Source: Planctomycetaceae bacterium (GTDB lineage: Bacteria > Planctomycetota > Planctomycetia > Planctomycetales > Planctomycetaceae). Taken from it: 5,325 nt of DNA. Shown here piece by piece: positions 1 through 5,325 of the stretch (position 1 is the stretch's first letter; every line of letters starts with the position of its first letter). The stretch covers positions 1-5,325 of the forward strand of contig JALWSL010000409.1 in assembly GCA_027080405.1 (NCBI GenBank). The letters are read 5' to 3'. The notes under the pieces are model-generated. The model saw only the letters and a list, made by a program, of their open reading frames with translations, did not search any database and was not told the DNA's origin. A program made the position numbers and the translations under genes.

Positions 1-838
1 ATTTGGCTACAACCAGTGTGCCCTGTCCGGTTTGTTGATCCGCTTTTGTCAAGTTGTCCGTTTCGGGAGAAGCATTTTGATCCGGTTTTGAATTTGACGT
101 TGAATCTGGTGATGGTTCTGTATTCTTTTCAACAGCGACTACGTTGGCAGATGGCTTCTGTTCGTTTTTCGCTACCTGTTGAACATTCGGGGCATTTCCA
201 GGACGCAGGGATTCATCTGTTGCAATGCTGTAAATCCAGGCGATAACAAGCAGGGCGAGTGCGGCAATCAGGCCTTTATTCTTCCAGTGGGAATCTCGCT
301 GAGGGAGTTCAAAAGTAACAGGCACCGTCGATTCCGGGCCACTTTCCCCATCTGGCAGGTTGCTCACAGGAATTTCAACTGCAGAAAGGGGAATCGGTTT
401 ACCGGCAGGTGGTTCGCTGTAATCCGGTTCGCCATAATCAGAGTTGTAACCGACGGAATTGGCAATCTGTTCCAGTTTTTCTCTGGTGGAAGGGGGAACA
501 TCATCTTTTCCACCAAGGACGAGAGTCAGAATTTCATGGCAGGCTGCAACTTCAGCGAGTTGCTCATCTGAATCGAGGCATTTTTGTTCAAACTGTCGAA
601 TTTGCTCAGGGGACATCAGGTTGTCCAGGTATTCTGCGACGTCGTTGGCGTCCTTTCCTTCTGTTTCCTCCAGGAGATCGGGAACGGACAATCGGCGTTT
701 ACGAACGACTTCACCAATTCGATCCATTAATTTCTCGGCAGCCGGATCCTCCTTCAGTAATCTGCTCACCTCGGCTGCGTCAGCAGGAGGGAGGATGTCG
801 TCCATATACGCCAGGATAAATCTCAGATTGATCTTCAT
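1..838 (-). CDS. Single-pass membrane protein with duplicated anti-sigma-like N-terminal motif (partial, C-terminus beyond window)
   Basis: The frame is open from an ATG at 838-836 to the left edge, giving 279 residues with no stop. The only upstream alternative start before an in-frame TAA is a TTG four... codons or fewer away; ATG is preferred because GGAAA lies 6 bases upstream (845-849). Residues 9-45 and 68-104 look like two diverged copies of one helical motif: YMDDILPP near 11-18 matches YLDNLMSP near 70-77, each followed by an acidic amphipathic helix. This resembles the shape of anti-sigma N-terminal domains, but the HxxxCxxC zinc ligands are absent (only C87, C100 and H101 are seen). 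Residues 105-185 are acidic and proline-containing. One transmembrane helix lies at about 189-205, preceded by K186 and K188, which predicts a cytoplasmic N-terminus. The tail after it is rich in N, Q, S, P and K, like an extracytoplasmic linker. Similar proteins occur in planctomycetes from memory; function is unknown. No sigma-factor gene lies upstream; the next gene is divergent. Confidence is high for the gene, low for an anti-sigma role. Confidence 0.85.
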   Translation of the reverse strand, partial: MKINLRFILAYMDDILPPADAAEVSRLLKEDPAAEKLMDRIGEVVRKRRLSVPDLLEETEGKDANDVAEYLDNLMSPEQIRQFEQKCLDSDEQLAEVAACHEILTLVLGGKDDVPPSTREKLEQIANSVGYNSDYGEPDYSEPPAGKPIPLSAVEIPVSNLPDGESGPESTVPVTFELPQRDSHWKNKGLIAALALLVIAWIYSIATDESLRPGNAPNVQQVAKNEQKPSANVVAVEKNTEPSPDSTSNSKPDQNASPETDNLTKADQQTGQGTLVVAK

Positions 839-872
839 TGTCAATTTCCGATAATTGTTCTGTTAATCACAC

Positions 873-895
873 CCGAAGGCTACGGGATCCTTCGG
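873..895. promoter_or_regulatory. 7-bp inverted repeat in the 5' region of the minus-strand gene
   Basis: CCGAAGG (873-879) is perfectly complementary to CCTTCGG (889-895) with a 9-base loop. It lies 35 to 57 bases upstream of the minus-strand start at 838 and so could be a hairpin in that gene's leader or a double-stranded operator. No run of T follows it on either strand, which argues against an intrinsic terminator. The palindrome CAAAATTTTG (899-908) lies four bases away. Role is unknown. Confidence 0.35.
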
Positions 896-1017
896 TCGCA
901 AAATTTTGTGGATCACACGTCACAATAAATGTCGCGGTCTCCATATTTGTCCACCGACAGGCTGGAAAAATCGGTCTTCCTATGGTTACAGTGGAGCAAA
1001 CGAATTTATTTCGTACA

Positions 1018-1057
1018 GGAAAGTCGTGGATTTTCCAAAAAATGTAGAAATTTTTGG
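1018..1057 (+). promoter_or_regulatory. Two overlapping, mutually exclusive hairpins upstream of the propeller-cytochrome gene
   Basis: GGAAA (1018-1022) can pair with TTTCC (1032-1036), and CCAAAAA (1035-1041) can pair with TTTTTGG (1051-1057, 9-base loop). Both use the CC at 1035-1036, so only one can form at a time in RNA. They lie 72 to 111 bases upstream of the start codon at 1129. It is not known whether the transcript includes this stretch. The AT-rich composition makes chance dyads more likely, so this is weak evidence for regulation. Confidence 0.25.
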
Positions 1058-1113
1058 CACCAGCGGGCAGATTACTGCACGTACTGCCGACGTAGAGCAG
1101 TTTCAATTGTTTT

Positions 1114-1118
1114 GAGGA
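1114..1118 (+). promoter_or_regulatory. Shine-Dalgarno-like site for the propeller-cytochrome gene
   Basis: GAGGA at 1114-1118 ends 10 bases before the ATG at 1129. It supports this start over the in-frame ATG at 1150 (Met8), which has no comparable purine-rich site. The longer N-terminus also adds basic residues R2 and K3 ahead of the hydrophobic signal segment. Confidence 0.55.
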
Positions 1119-1128
1119 TCATTTTTCG

Positions 1129-4100
1129 ATGAGAAAATCCCCAGTTTCAATGTATGGAAATCATGTTTCAGCACTGGTCATGTTGCTTGGCCTGTTCACC
1201 ACTGGTTTGTCTGATCGGACGCTCGCTCAGGAGCGGCCTGTCGTTCCACCAACAAACAAAAACGATCATCCCAAAGACAAGGCGCTTGATCCTGAAGAAT
1301 CGAAAAAGAAATTCACCGTTGCGGAGGATCTTCGGCTTGAACAACTTCTGACAGAGCCCCTGATCGCCCAACCGTTGCAGATCAGCTTTGATACACGGGG
1401 ACGAATGTGGTTGGTGGAATATCGCCAATATCCTCATCCTGCCGGCTTGAAAGTCAAAAGCCACGATGTATTCTGGCGAGCCGTTTACGATAAAGTGCCG
1501 CCCGCTCCGCCCAATCATGTGCGTGGGAAAGATCAGATATCAATTCACGAAGATACCGACGGTGATGGTATTTTCGATAAACACAAAATTTTTGTTGATG
1601 GTTTGAATATCGCCACCGCTTGTGCGGTCGGTGGAGGTGGCGTCTGGGTGCTCAATGCGCCGTATCTGTTATTCTATCCTGACGCGGATCAGGATGATGT
1701 TCCAGATGGAGACCCGGAAGTCCATCTGGCCGGTTTCGGAATGCAGGATACCCATTCGGTCGTCAACAGTTTGAGATTCGGGCCGGATGGCTGGTTGTAT
1801 GCGGCTCAGGGAAGCACGGTTAATGGAGATGTCATTCGTCCCGGGATCGATAAAAAACCGTACAAATCGCTTGGACAGAATATTTGGCGCTATCATCCGA
1901 AAAAGAAAATCTACGAAATTTTCGCAGAAGGAGGAGGAAACGCTTTTTGTGTCGAAATCGATCGGCAAGGACGCATCTATTCCGGGCATAACGGAGGAAA
2001 CACACGCGGTTTTCACTACGTACAGGGTGGATATTACCGGAAAGGCTTTTCCAAGCATGGGCCGCTTTCCAATCCGTTCGCCTTCGGCTTTTTTGATTCC
2101 ATGCAACACAACAAGGCCGAGCGTTTTACCCATAGCGTGATGCTTTACGAAGCCGATCTTCTGCCCGAAAGGTATCACAACAAACTCTTCGGCGTGGAAC
2201 CACTTCAGGGGCGAATTGTCTATGCCGATTTCGAACCACGCGGTTCCACATTCAAAACAAAAGATATCGGGTTTCCCGTCACCAGTAGCGATTCCTGGTT
2301 TCGCCCGGTCGATATCAAACTTGGCCCCGAAGGTGCGATTTATATTGCAGATTGGTACGACGGTCGCGTGGCCCATCTTTACACGATGGAAGAGCAGGTT
2401 GACGCCACCCGAGGCCGTGTTTATCGACTGGTTCCGAAAAACTCAAAGCCGATCCCGTTACCCAACTTGCAGAAAATGAGCCTGCAGGAGTTGATCGGTG
2501 CCCTTTCTTCTGCCAACCGCACGGTACAACAGCTTGCCATGCGCACGATTGTTGATCGTGAGGGGCACAAGGCGTTATCGCGAATCGAACAGGAATTGAA
2601 AAAACCGAATCATTCCGCGGCACTACAACTGCTTCTGGTTCGCTATCAGATCAAGGAGTGGACAGATCAGGAACTATCGGCGTTCTGGCGGCATCGCAAT
2701 CCGTTCGTCCGTGGCTGGAGTATCAGGCTCGTGTGTGACGATCACGAGTTGTCTGAAGATCTTTCAAAACAACTGGTGGAGATTGCGAAAGATGAACCAA
2801 ACCTGTTTGTCCGCAGCCAGATTGCCAGTTCAGCCAGACGCATCGAGCCGACCTGGAACCTGGCTATCACGACAGCTTTGATGCAGCGGGAATCAGACGG
2901 AAACGACCCGCATCTGCCACTTTTGTACTGGTGGAATATCGAGTCGGTTGCCTCTCACGAGCCGGCTTTGCTGGTTAAGTGGTTTGAATCGGTACCTGTT
3001 GAAAAGACGCCGCTGTTCGCCACGGTTATTGCAGAACGCCTGATGAGAAGACTGGTTGCCTCTTCCAACCCTGTGCATTGGAGAATCGGGACACAACTTC
3101 TCAGGCACCCCAAAAGTAAACAGTTTGCCGCTCAGTTCATCAGGGGGTTCGAGTTGGGAGTGGAAAATCAGTCACTCGCCAAACTGCCGGATGAATTACT
3201 GGCCGCCGTCGATCAGATTGGTGAACTTCCTTTACCTCTGCAACTTCGTTTGGGGAAACCGGGGGCCATCAGAAAGGCGGTTCAATTGCTGACGTCTCCA
3301 CCCGGCTCTCCCGGAAAGCTCTTGTCCGTGATACGGGTGGCTGCTGAATTGTCAGATTCTGCCTTGGCGAACGCGGTTTTGAAAGCGGCGAAAAAGACGA
3401 AAGATGCCGAGGTTCGCGTTGCCGCCTGGTTGGCGATGCAGGGAACACTGGGTGACCACATTTCTTTGACTGCTCAGGACCTGCCCCAAAACTGGGACGA
3501 ATTATCAGACCGGGAACGCTCTGCGATCTGCCTGACATTCGCCTCGCGGAAAAAATGGGCCAGGGAACTGGTCGAGGTCTGCCGGGAAGGAGCACTCGAT
3601 CCCCAGGCGGTCCCTCAGGACGCGATTTTGAAGATGACTTTCCTGAAGGATGACGATTTGCATCAGCAGATCAAACAGTTGTGGGGGGCTCTTGACGGAG
3701 CAGCGACGGAAGAAATGATCAGGACTGTTGAAAGACTGACCAAAGTTCTCGATGAAAAAGATGGCGACCCCTATCCGGGGAAAAAACTGTTCAATCAGCG
3801 TTGTGCAAAATGTCACGAATTGTTCAACGAAGGGGAATATGTTGGTCCCAGCCTCACTTCCTACCAGCGAAGTGACCGTCGCCAACTGCTTCTGCAAATT
3901 GTCAACCCCGGTCTGGAAATCCGGGAAGGGTTTGAACTGAATGTTGTTATCACTGCCGATGGTCGGGTCTTGACCGGCTTTATCACGTTTCAGGATGACA
4001 ACTTTCTGGTTATCCGGGGTTCAGAGGGAGAGGATGTCCGTATTGCCAAGGAGGATATCGAGGAAATCGTACCTCAACGCAAATCACTTATGCCCGAAGG

Positions 4101-4179
4101 AATACTGAAAGGCCTCAGTGATCAGCAGATCGCCGATCTGTTCGCGTATTTGCAAAGCGGGCAACCGTTAAACAGGTAA
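1129..4179 (+). CDS. Secreted PVC-type dehydrogenase beta-propeller / HEAT-repeat / c-type heme protein
   Basis: This 1,016-residue protein matches a planctomycete family with a 'putative membrane-bound dehydrogenase' domain fused to a C-terminal heme domain. A signal peptide spans about 1-33 (hydrophobic 13-27, likely cleavage after TLA at 31-33, no lipobox). Residues 55-440 form a propeller related to soluble sugar dehydrogenases: HSVVNSLRFGPDGWLYAAQG starts at H209, and FRPVDIKLGPEGAIYIADWY spans 391-410. H209 aligns by motif with the catalytic-base region of those enzymes, which is an inference. Asp-rich loops at 142-147 (DTDGDG) and 185-190 could bind calcium. Residues 445-860 are helical with HEAT-like repeats, for example 519-572. 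The heme domain has CAKCH at 892-896 and a likely distal ligand M988 in SLMPEG, with a beta-rich insertion between them. Expected role is periplasmic oxidation of an unknown, perhaps carbohydrate-derived, substrate with electron transfer through one heme. The domains look complete, with no frameshift. The substrate cannot be told from sequence. Confidence 0.95.
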   Translation: MRKSPVSMYGNHVSALVMLLGLFTTGLSDRTLAQERPVVPPTNKNDHPKDKALDPEESKKKFTVAEDLRLEQLLTEPLIAQPLQISFDTRGRMWLVEYRQYPHPAGLKVKSHDVFWRAVYDKVPPAPPNHVRGKDQISIHEDTDGDGIFDKHKIFVDGLNIATACAVGGGGVWVLNAPYLLFYPDADQDDVPDGDPEVHLAGFGMQDTHSVVNSLRFGPDGWLYAAQGSTVNGDVIRPGIDKKPYKSLGQNIWRYHPKKKIYEIFAEGGGNAFCVEIDRQGRIYSGHNGGNTRGFHYVQGGYYRKGFSKHGPLSNPFAFGFFDSMQHNKAERFTHSVMLYEADLLPERYHNKLFGVEPLQGRIVYADFEPRGSTFKTKDIGFPVTSSDSWFRPVDIKLGPEGAIYIADWYDGRVAHLYTMEEQVDATRGRVYRLVPKNSKPIPLPNLQKMSLQELIGALSSANRTVQQLAMRTIVDREGHKALSRIEQELKKPNHSAALQLLLVRYQIKEWTDQELSAFWRHRNPFVRGWSIRLVCDDHELSEDLSKQLVEIAKDEPNLFVRSQIASSARRIEPTWNLAITTALMQRESDGNDPHLPLLYWWNIESVASHEPALLVKWFESVPVEKTPLFATVIAERLMRRLVASSNPVHWRIGTQLLRHPKSKQFAAQFIRGFELGVENQSLAKLPDELLAAVDQIGELPLPLQLRLGKPGAIRKAVQLLTSPPGSPGKLLSVIRVAAELSDSALANAVLKAAKKTKDAEVRVAAWLAMQGTLGDHISLTAQDLPQNWDELSDRERSAICLTFASRKKWARELVEVCREGALDPQAVPQDAILKMTFLKDDDLHQQIKQLWGALDGAATEEMIRTVERLTKVLDEKDGDPYPGKKLFNQRCAKCHELFNEGEYVGPSLTSYQRSDRRQLLLQIVNPGLEIREGFELNVVITADGRVLTGFITFQDDNFLVIRGSEGEDVRIAKEDIEEIVPQRKSLMPEGILKGLSDQQIADLFAYLQSGQPLNR

Positions 4180-4218
4180 AGTGGTTTTTCTGTTTAACCA
4201 TGTGGGTTAACGGTTAAG
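4163..4218 (+). promoter_or_regulatory. Cluster of competing inverted repeats at the gene junction
   Basis: Three alternative pairings are visible. GTTAAACAG (4167-4175) pairs perfectly over 9 bp with CTGTTTAAC (4190-4198), with the stop codon of the upstream gene (4177-4179) in the loop. TTAACC (4194-4199) pairs over 6 bp with GGTTAA (4205-4210) around a 5-base loop. AACCGTTAA (4163-4171) pairs perfectly over 9 bp with TTAACGGTT (4207-4215). GGTTAA is also repeated in tandem at 4205-4210 and 4212-4217. The first and second pairings exclude each other; so do the first and third, and the second and third. No U-tract follows, so a standard intrinsic terminator is not supported. Possible roles are attenuation, mRNA end protection, or control of the downstream start at 4237; all are inference. 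Confidence 0.5.
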
Positions 4219-4236
4219 TGCGCGAGAACATGGAAA

Positions 4237-4704
4237 ATGACGAGATTTCGTGTCGTGCTGATCGGTATCGTACTGGCAGTGGTGGTTCTTTACGGATTGG
4301 TTCTTGTTGCCAATTATAGTACCAGCCCGGCCAGAATTGGTGTTGTCGATGGCAAGTTGACACCGTGCCCCGATTTGCCCAATTGTGTCAGTACCCAGTC
4401 AACTCAATCTGAAAAATGGCTGCCTCCTCTGGAAATGACAGGCAGTACCGAACAGGCGGCGGAGAAACTGAAAGCTGTTTTGGAATCGATGCCTGGAACC
4501 CGGTTGGTGAGACAATCTGAAAATTATCTGCACTTCGAAGTTCGCAGCCCCCTGATGCGATTTGTCGACGATGTCGAATTTTTGATCAACCCACACCAGA
4601 AGCAAATTGATTTTCGCTCTGCTTCCCGGATAGGGTATTCCGATCTGGGGGTCAACCGAACACGCATGGAGAAGATATCCCGGAAGTTTCAGCACTCGCC
4701 CTGA
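4237..4704 (+). CDS. Membrane-anchored DUF1499 family protein
   Basis: This 155-residue protein has an N-terminal hydrophobic anchor (about 6-25) after a short basic start (R3, R5), then an extracytoplasmic domain with the hallmarks of DUF1499. These are PCPDLPNCVSTQ (43-54, with C44 and C50), LHFEVRSPLMRFVDDVEF (about 97-115) and FRSASRIGYSDLGVNRTRME (about 127-145). Length is usual for a single-domain family member. The biochemical function of the family is not established, so none is assigned. The two cysteines could form a disulfide or bind a ligand; that is inference. The start lacks a strong ribosome binding site: only GAGAA at 4224-4228 is suitably placed. The gene follows the propeller-cytochrome gene by 57 bases on the same strand, so co-transcription is possible but the structured gap may uncouple expression. 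Confidence 0.9.
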   Translation: MTRFRVVLIGIVLAVVVLYGLVLVANYSTSPARIGVVDGKLTPCPDLPNCVSTQSTQSEKWLPPLEMTGSTEQAAEKLKAVLESMPGTRLVRQSENYLHFEVRSPLMRFVDDVEFLINPHQKQIDFRSASRIGYSDLGVNRTRMEKISRKFQHSP

Positions 4705-4797
4705 TTCCGGGCTGACTGTTTCAGATCGGACGACACTTTTTGCCTGGGCAACTCAGTGAAATACGGGGAGGTATGGGCAGGCATTCCTCGGTGCCGG
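4705..4797. other. Convergent intergenic gap with a long-loop dyad
   Basis: Ninety-three bases separate two convergent stop codons. Besides the terminator-like hairpin at 4706-4730, TGCCTG (4741-4746) is complementary to CAGGCA (4778-4783), enclosing a second small dyad ATAC/GTAT (4761-4774). No T-run follows in the minus direction, so no terminator for the minus-strand gene is recognisable. Confidence 0.4.
4706..4741 (+). terminator. Imperfect hairpin plus T-run after the DUF1499 gene
   Basis: Bases 4706-4715 pair with 4721-4730 around the 5-base loop CTGTT. Eight pairs are Watson-Crick, with one G-T wobble and one G-A mismatch near the middle of the stem. A run of five T follows at 4737-4741, six bases after the stem, which is further than usual for an intrinsic terminator. 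The stem begins two bases after the stop codon at 4702-4704, a sensible position for ending a plus-strand transcript before the convergent gene. Confidence 0.35.
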
Positions 4798-5325
4798 TTA
4801 CTTATCGAGCAGGCCCTTTACTTCCTTCTGGTATTTTTTGAATTTTTCATCCAGGGGACTGGGCTCTTTCATTTTCTTTTCGAGCATCGGAATCAGGCAG
4901 TATTTCCCACCGAAAAAGAGTTTCTGCTTCAAAGGTTTTTTGGCCCCTGCTCCCGCCTTTTCCAGTTTATCGACAGTTTCCTTCAATTCGGGAACAACTT
5001 CCCTGGCGAGAGTTGTCAACTGTCCCGGGTTGTCCTTACGGGCTCTCTGAATCTGGGCATAAATTTCCTGATAGCGTTCATATATTTTTTTATCATTCGT
5101 TCTGGTAAACAGGGAGGGAACAAAGTAGTAGAGTACACCGAGTACAACAACGACGCCGATTACACCAAGCACCTTGGCGTCGAGTAAATTCTTCAATCCG
5201 CCCAGATCTATTTTTTCCCGGGCCTGTTTGGTTTTCTTTATCTTCGGTGGCGGTCCCGGTTTGGCAGGCGGTTTGTAGGTCGCGGTCGATGCAGAGGTCG
5301 CGGAAGCCCCGCTGGTTGCCGAAAC
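4798..5325 (-). CDS. Single-pass membrane protein of unknown function (partial, N-terminus beyond window)
   Basis: The frame ends at a TAA (4800-4798) and stays open to the right edge, giving 175 visible residues. No ATG start is seen at its beginning. A TTG at 5196-5194 is unlikely to be the start, because the upstream in-frame translation has the composition of a real linker. In visible numbering, residues 1-15 are Ala/Ser/Thr-rich and 16-37 are Pro/Lys-rich. One transmembrane helix spans about 52-73 (VLGVIGVVVVLGVLYYFVPS), with lysines and arginine before it, predicting a cytoplasmic N-terminal part. Residues 76-175 are charged and mostly helical, perhaps coiled-coil in part, with an IYERYQEIYAQIQRAR stretch near 81-96 and a lysine-rich end. 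I recognise no enzyme motif and assign no function. It converges on the DUF1499 gene 93 bases away. The missing start means total length is unknown. Confidence 0.8.
   Translation of the reverse strand, partial: VSATSGASATSASTATYKPPAKPGPPPKIKKTKQAREKIDLGGLKNLLDAKVLGVIGVVVVLGVLYYFVPSLFTRTNDKKIYERYQEIYAQIQRARKDNPGQLTTLAREVVPELKETVDKLEKAGAGAKKPLKQKLFFGGKYCLIPMLEKKMKEPSPLDEKFKKYQKEVKGLLDK

Larger units (their letters stand above)
839..1128. other. Divergent intergenic region with several short inverted repeats; no gene seen
   Basis: These 290 bases separate two divergent genes, so both promoters and any shared operator should lie here. Short overlapping frames exist on both strands, but none has a convincing ribosome binding site or recognisable product. 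I could not identify a convincing -35/-10 pair on either strand. Dyads visible by eye are 873-879/889-895 (7 bp), the palindrome CAAAATTTTG at 899-908, TGTG-gat-CACA at 907-917, ACGAA/TTCGT at 1000-1014, GGAAA/TTTCC at 1018-1036, and CCAAAAA/TTTTTGG at 1035-1057. A near-tandem TACTGC pair lies at 1073-1087. The region is relatively AT-rich between 995 and 1057. Confidence 0.7.

Noticed and set aside
179..854. Overlapping plus-strand open frames of about 130 residues
   Set aside because: They lie opposite the minus-strand membrane-protein gene, which has a clear membrane helix and a repeated motif. Their translations are rich in Arg, Ser and Cys and look non-coding.
924..953. Possible minus-strand promoter: TGGACA (953-948) with a 17-base spacer to ATTTAT (930-925)
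   Set aside because: The -10 element matches the consensus at only about three of six positions, and planctomycete promoters are poorly defined, so it cannot be told from chance.
1669..2376. A 235-residue minus-strand open frame
   Set aside because: It lies entirely opposite the well-supported propeller domain, its translation shows no recognisable motif, and it is best explained as an antisense shadow.
4205..4218. Tandem GGTTAAC/GGTTAAG as the start of a repeat array
   Set aside because: There are only two 7-base units with no further copies or spacers, so it is not a CRISPR or an iteron array.
4230..4319. Alternative ATG at 4230 for the gene after the oxidoreductase
   Set aside because: It is out of frame with the DUF1499 protein and soon reaches a stop; the ATG at 4237 gives the recognisable product.
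4741..4783. TGCCTG/CAGGCA dyad as a terminator for the minus-strand gene
   Set aside because: The loop is 31 bases long and the base run after the stem reads as A, not T, in the minus direction.
4798..5196. The TTG at 5196 as the start of a 132-residue minus-strand gene
   Set aside because: The same frame continues open to the right edge with plausible linker residues (Pro/Lys-rich, then Ala/Ser/Thr-rich), so the gene very likely starts outside the window.

Overview
The window most likely comes from a planctomycete chromosome (phylum Planctomycetota, possibly a Gimesia/Rubinisphaera-like lineage with moderate GC content). The main evidence is the central gene. It encodes a secreted protein of about 1,016 residues with a 'PVC-type membrane-bound dehydrogenase' beta-propeller, a HEAT-repeat-like helical middle and a single C-terminal c-type heme domain, an architecture largely confined to planctomycetes and relatives. 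The left-hand gene also resembles planctomycete single-pass membrane proteins. The genus-level guess is inference only.

Layout: (1) 1-838, minus strand, is the first 279 residues of a membrane protein that runs off the left edge. It has a cytoplasmic N-terminal half built from two diverged copies of an anti-sigma-like helical motif, one transmembrane helix and a low-complexity tail. (2) 839-1128 is a divergent intergenic region with several short inverted repeats and no gene. (3) 1129-4179, plus strand, is the propeller-HEAT-heme protein. (4) 4180-4236 is a 57-base gap with several mutually exclusive inverted repeats of a GTTAA-type motif. The first repeat begins inside the end of the preceding gene. 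(5) 4237-4704, plus strand, is a small membrane-anchored DUF1499 protein, followed by an imperfect terminator-like hairpin. (6) 4798-5325, minus strand, is the C-terminal part of a single-pass membrane protein whose start lies beyond the right edge. It converges on the DUF1499 gene.

How the genes work together: the large protein carries a signal peptide and a heme c site, so it should act outside the cytoplasmic membrane as an electron-transferring oxidoreductase of unknown substrate. The DUF1499 gene follows on the same strand and may be co-transcribed, although the structured gap could reduce or regulate that. The flanking minus-strand genes have no sequence-supported functional link to the pair. 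I see no tRNA, rRNA, insertion sequence, CRISPR array, phage gene or sign of recent transfer. Nothing here amounts to a clearly new multi-gene system. The best leads are the competing hairpins at 4163-4218, the zinc-less duplicated anti-sigma-like protein, and the beta-rich insertion inside the cytochrome domain.
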